NCBI GenBank assembly: GCA_031260605.1 | Contig: JAISLF010000091.1 | Coordinates: forward strand, 1-54,769 | Reading direction: 5' to 3' | DNA: 54,769 nt | Source of the DNA: Oscillospiraceae bacterium | GTDB lineage: Bacteria; Bacillota; Clostridia; Oscillospirales; Oscillospiraceae | Shown: piece by piece, positions 32,589 through 40,545 of the stretch | Layout of the letters: every line of letters starts with the position of its first letter | Numbering within the stretch: position 1 is the first letter of the stretch | The notes under the pieces: model-generated | Seen by the model: only the letters and a program-made list of their open reading frames with translations | Told to the model about the DNA's origin: nothing | The model's database searches: none | Program-made: the position numbers and the translations under genes

Positions 32589-32616
32589 AAAACGATTGCT
32601 ATTGCAATCGTTTTTT
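32589..32616 (-). terminator. Terminator downstream of 5S rRNA
   Basis: aaaaacgattgctattgcaatcgtttttt. Confidence 0.8.
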
Positions 32617-32619
32617 AGT

Positions 32620-32736
<117 letters not shown>

Positions 32737-32888
32737 CTTAACTTGTAAAGCTATTATAGCACGCTGAAATTGATTTGTCAACACCTTTTTTGCTTTTTTT
32801 TGCGTTTCGTCAACATTGTGCAATTTGCACAGTGCAAATGTCGCTCATTTGTTTAGCTTTACTAACTGCCCTGCTGCTCGCGGTAATT

Positions 32889-33704
32889 TTATACCCGCGC
32901 GTCTATACTGTAAAACCGCAATCCGTTTTCTGCAGTCCGGCGGCACAGCTCCGTATACGGCATTCCGCGCCCCTCTGCAATTGTCTGCGCCGTATGCACA
33001 AGGTACGCAGAGCAGTTTCGCTTGCCGCGCTTCGGCACCGGTGCGAGATACGGACAGTCAGTCTCAATCATCAGCCTGTCAATCGGCACATAGCAGGCGG
33101 CTTCCAGCGTGTACCCGCCGTTTTTGTACGTCACCGCGCCCGTAAAGGACAGCGAAAAGCCAAGGTCGAGATATTTTTTTGCCTCGGCGACCATATGCGA
33201 AAAGCAGTGGATCAGCACAGGCACGCCGGAGAACTCCTGCCGCGACAGCACAGCATACGTCTCATCAAACGCGTCGCGCTCGTGTATCATAACAGGGCGG
33301 CCGAGTTGCCGAGCCATGCACAGCTGCGCATAAAAAATGTCCTGTTGGGCGTTTCTCGGCGAGCCGTCCTCATAGTGAAAGTCAAGTCCAATCTCGCCGA
33401 CGGCACAGCAGCGCGGGTCTGTAAAAAACGGAGCCAGCTCCCCTACCCTGTCCGTACTGTATTCCCCGGCAAAATGAGGATGAATCCCCGCCGAAAAGTA
33501 CATATCGGGAACTGACGCGTCCCCTGCCGCTCGCGCGACAATCCCCTGCGCCTTTTGTATTTCGGGAACCGACGTTCCCGCGTTCATTATATAACGCACA
33601 CCCGCGTCACGGCATTCGCGCAGTGTTTGGTCGAGATCCGCGTCAAAGCTTTCGTCATCGTAGTGGGCGTGTGTGTCAAAAATTATAGGTTGTTCTTCGG
33701 TCAT
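32889..33704 (-). CDS. tatD: TatD family hydrolase
   Basis: IFDTHAHYDDESFD, GIHPHFA, AVGEIGLDFHYEDGSPRNAQQDIF, ETDCPYLAPVPKRGKRN. Confidence 0.95.
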   Translation of the reverse strand: MTEEQPIIFDTHAHYDDESFDADLDQTLRECRDAGVRYIMNAGTSVPEIQKAQGIVARAAGDASVPDMYFSAGIHPHFAGEYSTDRVGELAPFFTDPRCCAVGEIGLDFHYEDGSPRNAQQDIFYAQLCMARQLGRPVMIHERDAFDETYAVLSRQEFSGVPVLIHCFSHMVAEAKKYLDLGFSLSFTGAVTYKNGGYTLEAACYVPIDRLMIETDCPYLAPVPKRGKRNCSAYLVHTAQTIAEGRGMPYTELCRRTAENGLRFYSIDARV

Positions 33705-33798
33705 TTTTATCCTTAGTCTAATCCATACGCCGCAAGCGTCGGCGCTTCCTTTGTAGCGGCTTCAAAACGCATTGCGGACGTTCATAGCTTCTGCTCAC

Positions 33799-34092
33799 TC
33801 AGAGCGTCTTATAAAACGCCCTTAATTTCTGCTTCGTTTGGTCGGGGAGCAGCTTATCGGGTATACCGTCAATCGCTCCTTGTATTCCATAGAGCATATG
33901 CAGGCAAGCTCCTGAGTCAACCTGTGCACGAATACGGACAAAGGCTTCCTCCGCGCCGGCATTCCGCAGTTGCTCCGGTGTTTCGATACCTATATTCATA
34001 AGGTTCTTCTCTAAGACTTTACCGACATTCGGCAAATCGGCTAATGCGCTCACATCAATACCTCCCCTATCAATAAATGAGTTTTTATACAA
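33799..34092 (-). CDS. TfoX C-terminal-like (helix-hairpin-helix) protein
   Basis: LADLPNVGKVLEKNLMNIGIETPEQLRNAGAEEAFVRIRA. Confidence 0.8.
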   Translation of the reverse strand: MYKNSFIDRGGIDVSALADLPNVGKVLEKNLMNIGIETPEQLRNAGAEEAFVRIRAQVDSGACLHMLYGIQGAIDGIPDKLLPDQTKQKLRAFYKTL

Positions 34093-34183
34093 TTATGATA
34101 CATCGCCGCTGTACCCGTGTACTCACGCGCCCGGGAGGCTCCTGAATTAGCGTCCCTTACAAGGCTGCTATGCTGTTCCCACG

Positions 34184-35923
34184 CTACATCACGCGGTTTT
34201 GGTATTCCTCCGACACTCTCGCGGTGAAGTCCGCAACCTCCGCCGCACCCTCGTCGCCTGCGCGCGAGCGCACGGAAACTGTGCCGCTTTCGACCTCTTT
34301 ATCGCCGACAATCAGCATATACGGCGCTTTTTGCAGCGTCCAGTGGCGAATCTTGTATCCGATTTTCTCGCTGCGCGTGTCTGTTTCAACGCGCAGTCCC
34401 GCCGCCGTGAGCTTTGCGGCAACCTGCGCCGCGTAGTCGTTTGCCCTGTCCGTCACAGGCAGCACCGCCACCTGAACAGGCGACAGCCACAGCGGAAACG
34501 CCCCCGCGTAATGCTCTGTGAGCATACCGAGAAAACGCTCAAACGAGCCGTAGGTCACCGTGTGAATCATAACCGGGCGCTTTTTTTCGCCGTCCGCGTC
34601 CGTATAGTCAAGCTCGAAGCGCTCCGGCATCTGAAAGTCCAGCTGTATCGTCCCGCACTGCCACGTGCGTCCGATTGCGTCCTCGAGATGAAAGTCAATC
34701 TTAGGCCCGTAAAACGCGCCGTCTCCGGGATTTATCGTGTACTCGCGCCCCGCTTTTTCGAGCACATTTTTCAGCACACCCTCCGAGAATTCGCGCATTT
34801 CCTGCGTTCCGATAAACTCCTCAGGGCAGGTGGACAGCTCAATTGAGTACTTGAACCCGAAGAGCCTGTACACATAGTCGATTTTGTCGATAACCGCGGT
34901 TATTTCGGTCTCCATTTGCTCCGGCGTCATAAAAATATGCGCGTCGTCCTGCGTAAAGCAGCGCACGCGAAACAGCCCGTGCAGCGCGCCCGAAAGCTCG
35001 TGGCGGTGCACCAGTCCAAGCTCCGCAAGACGCAGCGGCAAGTCCTTGTACGACCACGGGCGGCGGCGGTACGCCAGCATTCCGCCGGGACAGTTCATCG
35101 GCTTTATGGCATAATCCGCGTCGTCAATTTTGGTGAAGTACATATTCTCGCGGTAATGGTCCCAATGTCCCGACTGCCGCCAAAGCTGCTCGTTGAGAAT
35201 CATCGGTGTGCGAATCTCGTCGTACCCGCGCGCTCTGTGTATCTCGCGCCAGAATTTCTCAAGCTCATTGCGGATAATCGTGCCGTTCGGGAAGTAGAAC
35301 GGAAAGCCCGGCCCCTCGTCCATAACGGCAAACAGGTCAAGCTCGCGGCCAATTTTTCTGTGGTCGCGTTTTTTTGCCTCCTCCATACGCTCGAGATACT
35401 CCGCCAGTTCTTCCTTTGACAAAAAGCACGCGCCGTAGATTCTGCAAAGCATACGGTTTGCGCTGTCGCCCCGCCAGTAAGCGCCCGTTGCGCTCGTTAG
35501 CTTAAAGGAATTCGCCTTAATGTAGCCCGTGTTCGGCACGTGAGGTCCCGCGCAAAGGTCTGTAAAGTCCCCCTGACGGAAAAAGCTTATCTCCGCGTCC
35601 TCAGGCAAGCCCTGAATCAGCTCCAGCTTGTACGGCTCATCTTTCATCAGTTCAAGAGCATCTGCTCTCGGCAAAACAAAGCGCTCCAGCGGAATGCGCT
35701 CCTTGATGATGTTTTTCATCTCCGCCTCGATTTTTTCCAAATCCTCCGGCGTGAACGGCGTTTCTACGTCAAAGTCGTAGTAGAACCCTGTGTCAATCGC
35801 GGGGCCTATGGTGACAAGCGCGTGCTTGTACAGGCGCTTGACCGCCTGCGCCATAATGTGCGAGGTTGTGTGCCGGTACGCAAGGAGGTAGTCCTGACTT
35901 TCTTTTGATACAAAATCACTCAT
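34184..35923 (-). CDS. thrS: Threonine-tRNA ligase lacking N-terminal TGS domain
   Basis: TTSHIMAQAVKRLYKHA, MNCPGGMLAYRRRPWSYKDLPLRLAELG, RCFTQDDAHIF; start at 35923 or 35953. Confidence 0.95.
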   Translation of the reverse strand: MSDFVSKESQDYLLAYRHTTSHIMAQAVKRLYKHALVTIGPAIDTGFYYDFDVETPFTPEDLEKIEAEMKNIIKERIPLERFVLPRADALELMKDEPYKLELIQGLPEDAEISFFRQGDFTDLCAGPHVPNTGYIKANSFKLTSATGAYWRGDSANRMLCRIYGACFLSKEELAEYLERMEEAKKRDHRKIGRELDLFAVMDEGPGFPFYFPNGTIIRNELEKFWREIHRARGYDEIRTPMILNEQLWRQSGHWDHYRENMYFTKIDDADYAIKPMNCPGGMLAYRRRPWSYKDLPLRLAELGLVHRHELSGALHGLFRVRCFTQDDAHIFMTPEQMETEITAVIDKIDYVYRLFGFKYSIELSTCPEEFIGTQEMREFSEGVLKNVLEKAGREYTINPGDGAFYGPKIDFHLEDAIGRTWQCGTIQLDFQMPERFELDYTDADGEKKRPVMIHTVTYGSFERFLGMLTEHYAGAFPLWLSPVQVAVLPVTDRANDYAAQVAAKLTAAGLRVETDTRSEKIGYKIRHWTLQKAPYMLIVGDKEVESGTVSVRSRAGDEGAAEVADFTARVSEEYQNRVM

Positions 35924-36070
35924 AATTTTCATCCTATTAAAGCATAACCGCACAAAATGCAGCCATACTCAAAAAAAGTACTTGATTTTTCAGTAAACAT
36001 ATGTTATTATATATGAATCTGCGTTAAAATGCAAGGGTATTTTATATTTTTCTATTCGGGTGAAATCAAA

Positions 36071-36310
36071 ATGAGCTTTTTCAAAACCTTTATTGTGGTG
36101 ATTGATCTTATAGTCGCACTGATTCTTATGGCGATTGTTATTATTCAAAGCGGCAAGACCTCAGGTCTTTCCGGCGCGCTAACAGGCGGATCTGACACGT
36201 TCTTGTCAAAGAACAGCTCTCGCTCGCTTGACGCACGACTTGCCCGCGCGACAAAGTGGTTTGCCGGCGTGTTCTTCGTGCTGACAATCATTCTGAACTG
36301 TATCGCGTAA
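36071..36310 (+). CDS. secG: Preprotein translocase subunit SecG
   Basis: ALILMAIVIIQSGKTSGLSGALTGGSDTFLSKNSSRSLD; start MSFFKTF. Confidence 0.9.
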   Translation: MSFFKTFIVVIDLIVALILMAIVIIQSGKTSGLSGALTGGSDTFLSKNSSRSLDARLARATKWFAGVFFVLTIILNCIA

Positions 36311-36396
36311 GGCGGCACTGCAGCTTAACATTCAAAAGACGCCGTGCGGGACTTAAACAGTCCTGCGCGGTGTCTTTTTGCTTTGCCGGCGCAATC

Positions 36397-36485
36397 ATAG
36401 TCGGCTAACCTGAAAAGCAGCACTCCAAGTCTGGCGATTTTCCGGTTTTTTGTCGTCCGCACCGGAGGAGGGCTTCCTCCGGGGT
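36397..36485. repeat. Left half of an apparently interrupted MITE-like palindrome
   Basis: atagtcggctaacctgaaaagcagc...gcgattttccgg...gtcgtcc + caccggaggagggcttcctccggggtg hairpin; resembles 17720 element. Confidence 0.55.
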
Positions 36486-36560
36486 GTTTTTTTTGGGGGG
36501 GTGTAGGAGAGGCGTTGCGGCGGAGGCGGGTGCGTACAGGGTAGGTAGGTGCGTTTAGCT

Positions 36561-37441
36561 GTGCGCCGGGGTTGCGGTGTTTGTAATTACGGCGAAGCTG
36601 CGCCTCGCCGCGCTGCAGAGCGCCTGCGCGGCGGGCGGTTCCTTTCTTGTCTTGGCAAGAAAGGAACCAAAGTAGCCGCGTTTGGGCTTAGGCGGTAGCG
36701 GGGCGGCAAGTAAACGTATCCGTGCACCCGAACCCTGACAGAATTGCCGAGTGACGGGCTTTAGCCCTATGCGCGGGCGGTAGGTGTCGGCGGGTGGCAA
36801 CCAGAATTTGGCGAAGCCAGCCCGCACCGCGCCCTGCGCTGCGTGGTGCGGCAATCAGCTGCGTGTCCCGACGCGCAAAGCGCGGAGGTAGACGAGGGTA
36901 CCCAACGCACCCACATAGCAGGGTGCCGTAGTCTGACGCAAAATGTGGTGGAGAACAAGGAGTCAGGACGTCGAGGACGCCGTCCCCTACGGTGATTGTT
37001 GTGGTAGCGGGGCATTGCCTTAAACCGTAAGTTTGTACCTACCGCAACGCCAATCCCCACCGCTCCGGGACACGCACCACATTGCCGCACAACGTGCGGC
37101 AGCAATCGTAGCAGCAATGACCTTCCGGTTGGCACCCGTAGGCAGTTTGCGGCAACATTAAGCCTTGCCCGAGTCACCAACGCCGCGACAGGCTTAACCC
37201 CTGCGTGCGGCGGTGCGGAAGCGTTCGCGCACTCCACCGCAATACGTCGCGGGGTAAGGCACCCCCTGCTTTGCCACTACCGCAGTTCCCGTATAAAAAA
37301 AGATTGCTTCTTCTAAAGAAGTCGCCCCTTTTTAGTTACTTTTTCCGGCGAAGCGGAAAAAGTAACCGCCCGCCGCGCAGGCGCTTTGCTGCGCAATGCG
37401 GCGACGCTTCGCCGTAATTACAAACAACGCACCCTGCGCCG
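36561..37441. repeat. Composite palindromic repeat element A (about 0.9 kb) with long terminal inverted repeats
   Basis: gtttgtaattacggcgaagc...gcgcctgcgcggcgggcggtt at 36579 is inverted at the right end (ends 37425); hairpins at both ends. Confidence 0.8.
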
Positions 37442-37600
37442 AAGGAAACACGCTTGCACTCAAATAAAAGCCAAACCAAACCCCTGGCGGCAGGTTGCCG
37501 CCCCTACGTCCGAAAAAAGCCCGGCAACCCCGCAGCAAGGGACGCTGCGGTCAGCGTCCCCTACAAACGCAAAACCCCGGAAAAAGCAACCGCACCGTAC
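37360..37600. repeat. Hairpin-module unit copy 1
   Basis: aagtaaccgcccgccgcgcaggcg...ggcggcaggttgccgcccctacgtccg...gggacgctgcggtcagcgtcccctac. Confidence 0.8.
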
Positions 37601-37684
37601 AGGTACGCCGTTTGCCGCACAATACCCGCCGCATAGGGAGACGTATCGCTTTGATTTACGCGCAAGCCTGCGCACATCTTTTTG

Positions 37685-37738
37685 AAAGTATAAAATATCC
37701 TCGCAAATCCAAGCCGCTTTGCAGGTTAACCTGCCATA
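37685..37738. repeat. Right half of the interrupted MITE-like palindrome
   Basis: aaaatatcctcgcaaatcca is the exact reverse complement of the 17743 region tggatttgcgaggatatttt; then gcaggttaacctgcc. Confidence 0.65.
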
Positions 37739-37774
37739 CGAATAATCGGCCAAGACCGTACAAATAATAATTGT

Positions 37775-38791
37775 ATGAAAAACGGTTTTATTAATCTTAA
37801 CAGTAACATTCGAATCCTCGCCTCTGCCTCCGCCGTCGGAAAAAAAGAGGGTGAAGGCCCGCTCGGCTCGCTTTTTGACCATATAATAGCAGATTCGTTT
37901 TGCGGCAAAGCAAGCTGGGAGCAGGCAGAGAGCTGTTTGCAGCAGACGGCGTTTGAAGCTGCCGTGAAAAAAGCCGGGCTGCGCCCCGGCGAGGCAGGCT
38001 GTATTTTCGCGGGCGACCTGCTTGCAAACAGCGCCGGAAGCGTCTATGGCGCGGGAGAGGCAGGGCTGCCTTTTTTCGGCGTATACGGCGCCTGCTCCAC
38101 CGCCGCCGAAACGATAATTCTGGCTTCCGCCTTGCTGACAGGCGGCTTAGCCGAGAGGTGCGCCTGCGTTACAAGCTCGCACTTCTGTACGGCGGAGCGG
38201 CAATTCCGCACTCCCCTTGAGTACGGCGGGCAGCGCGCACCGACAGCGCAGTGGACCTCCACTGCCGCCGGGGCGTTTATCCTCTCGGCACGCGCAGAGA
38301 AAACACAAAACGCCCGGCTGCCGCGAGTCGTGTGCGCAACAGCCGGGCGAATTATTGACAAGGGCGTGACGGACACCTCAAATATGGGCGCTGCAATGGC
38401 GCCAGCCGCCTTTGACACCATTTCGCGCCACCTCGTTTCACGCGGCGCTTCCCCCTCCGACTATGACCTGATTGCAACAGGCGACCTCGGCTTTATCGGC
38501 GGTGAAATTCTTCTCGGTCTTTTCGCGGAGCACGGCGTATCTCTTGCAAATTACACCGACTGCGGCAGACTAATATACGACCGCGTGGGTCAGGACGTGC
38601 ATTCCGGCGGCTCCGGCTGCGGGTGCTCCGCGTCTGTGCTCTCGGCGTACATTCTGCCAAAGCTTATTTCCGGGGAGTACCGCCGCGTGCTGTTTTGCCC
38701 GACGGGCGCAATGATGTCGGTGACAACCTCGCAGCAAAAGCAGAGCATTCCGGGGATATGCTACGCTGTGGAGATTGAGTGCGGTGAGTAA
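37775..38791 (+). CDS. spoVAD: Stage V sporulation protein AD
   Basis: GPLGSLFDHIIAD, GVYGACSTAAETIILA, SSHFCTAERQFRTPLEYGGQRAPTAQWTSTAAGA. Confidence 0.93.
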   Translation: MKNGFINLNSNIRILASASAVGKKEGEGPLGSLFDHIIADSFCGKASWEQAESCLQQTAFEAAVKKAGLRPGEAGCIFAGDLLANSAGSVYGAGEAGLPFFGVYGACSTAAETIILASALLTGGLAERCACVTSSHFCTAERQFRTPLEYGGQRAPTAQWTSTAAGAFILSARAEKTQNARLPRVVCATAGRIIDKGVTDTSNMGAAMAPAAFDTISRHLVSRGASPSDYDLIATGDLGFIGGEILLGLFAEHGVSLANYTDCGRLIYDRVGQDVHSGGSGCGCSASVLSAYILPKLISGEYRRVLFCPTGAMMSVTTSQQKQSIPGICYAVEIECGE

Positions 38792-38793
38792 AG

Positions 38794-38838
38794 AAAACAA
38801 CAAAACAGACCGATGTGTATCGGTCTGTTTTGTTGTTT
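38794..38838. terminator. Bidirectional terminator hairpin
   Basis: aaaacaacaaaacagaccgat-gtgt-atcggtctgttttgttgtttt. Confidence 0.9.
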
Positions 38839-39602
38839 TATGGGGTTTGCGTCGTCTCCGGCAAGCTTTGCTCGTAGCTTGAGGGGAGAATGAATATTGG
38901 GTTACCGAGCAGGAACGCTATAATATCCTCGTCGGTGATAATAATGCCTTTGCCCCAGCCAACCATATCTTGGACACGGGTGAATTTGGATTCTCCGGGC
39001 GCGACAAAATAGAAATTGTCATTTGCGAAAACAATACTGCCGGGGTTGTGGGCGGCTACGGGACAGTTGTTGTATGCAAAATAGAACTCGCGCCGCGCAC
39101 CGGCAAGATTATCAGTGTAAAAATTGCTTTTCTCACCTGTGAGCGCCGCAATTTTCTGAAACATTAGAATAGCGTATTCGTCCTGTGTCATGCTTTCTCC
39201 GTCATTGAACACAGCCGTGACCTCTCCAGAGGTCGGTATTACATATCCCTCACGCACATAGGTGTTGCCGGAATCGCCGTCATAATAGTAAAGAAAATTT
39301 CGCTCCTTATCGTCCTTGACGGTATATAATGCGCACCACATCCGCGATTCCAAGGAGTCATATCCTTTTTCATTCCACTTTGCCGTACCGATAAATTTAC
39401 CTTCTTTGAATTCAAAATGTACAATATCATATTGCACGCCTTTATACTGAATTCCCGGAAAAAACTCGTTAGTTCCGCCGCCAAGCGTCGCCACGGCACG
39501 AAAGTGATACTGCAAGCCCGCGTACCCAATCAGAATTATCGCAGCAAGCACAGCCAGCACTATCAGCAGGTTTTTTAGCCAATGCAGTAATTTGCTTTTC
39601 AT
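38838..39602 (-). CDS. Membrane-anchored protein of unknown function
   Basis: ORF 254 aa, N-terminal TM, extracytoplasmic-like remainder. Confidence 0.7.
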   Translation of the reverse strand: MKSKLLHWLKNLLIVLAVLAAIILIGYAGLQYHFRAVATLGGGTNEFFPGIQYKGVQYDIVHFEFKEGKFIGTAKWNEKGYDSLESRMWCALYTVKDDKERNFLYYYDGDSGNTYVREGYVIPTSGEVTAVFNDGESMTQDEYAILMFQKIAALTGEKSNFYTDNLAGARREFYFAYNNCPVAAHNPGSIVFANDNFYFVAPGESKFTRVQDMVGWGKGIIITDEDIIAFLLGNPIFILPSSYEQSLPETTQTP

Positions 39603-39609
39603 CTCCCCC

Positions 39610-40542
39610 CTACTCCGGCACTGCCAGCCGCACCGCGCCCGGCACTACCTCAAACTCCACTCGCAGTATCCGCACTACCTCGCCGTCTATTGCCATTGCG
39701 GCGGGTTGTTTTGCCGTGATTACCAGCGTTTTTGCGGATATGTGCTTAACAATATTCTTCAGTCGCGGCTCTGTCAGGTGTTCTCCCGCGCGGTATTTGG
39801 AGAGAATCGAGATGAAAAACCGGCGCGTTACATTTTTTACCGTGACAAAATTCAGCTCGCCGTCTTGAATATCGGCAAGCGGCGAGGCAAAATACCCTCC
39901 GCCGCAATAAGCGCCGTTTGCAATGGTGCAGAGCAGAAATTCCCCGTCGGCATATGCCGCGCCGTCCGCCGTTATCTCAAGCTGTGCAACAGGCTTTTTC
40001 ACAAGCGTCGAGAAAACGCCGACAATGTAGCTCAGCGAGCCGCCAAGCAGCGGAATTTTCTTAATCTCCCCCGCTTTTGCCACAACCGCCGCGTCAAACC
40101 CGATGTTGCACATATTAATTGCGTAGCCGAACTTTTCCGTGCCGCCGTCCAAAACAGCGGAATATCTGATTGCGTCAACACTCTTTGCCGTGCCGCGAAT
40201 CGTGCCGGAAATATCCGCCTTGCCGCCGGCACCCGCTATCGCACGGAAAAAGTCGTTGCCTGAGCCGACGGGAATAACCGCGACCTCGGCATTTGGCGCA
40301 CCGACCGCTCCCGCGACGACCTCATTTAGCGTGCCGTCTCCCCCGCAGGCATAAAACCGCAGCGTTTCGGCGGTCTCTCCGCACCGTGAGCGGACGAATT
40401 CCGTCGCGTCCCCCGCGTGCTTTGTTTCGTATATCTCATACGCCACGCCAAGCGCCTGCGCCGTGTCCCGAAGCTGCGGAACAAGCGCGAGAGCCGGGGA
40501 TTTTGACCCTGCGGCGGGGTTTACAACGAATATGTGCTTCAT
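39610..40542 (-). CDS. Diacylglycerol/lipid kinase family protein
   Basis: VNPAAGSKSPAL, ACGGDGTLNEVVAG, IPVGSGNDFFRAI. Confidence 0.92.
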   Translation of the reverse strand: MKHIFVVNPAAGSKSPALALVPQLRDTAQALGVAYEIYETKHAGDATEFVRSRCGETAETLRFYACGGDGTLNEVVAGAVGAPNAEVAVIPVGSGNDFFRAIAGAGGKADISGTIRGTAKSVDAIRYSAVLDGGTEKFGYAINMCNIGFDAAVVAKAGEIKKIPLLGGSLSYIVGVFSTLVKKPVAQLEITADGAAYADGEFLLCTIANGAYCGGGYFASPLADIQDGELNFVTVKNVTRRFFISILSKYRAGEHLTEPRLKNIVKHISAKTLVITAKQPAAMAIDGEVVRILRVEFEVVPGAVRLAVPE

Positions 40543-40545
40543 CGC

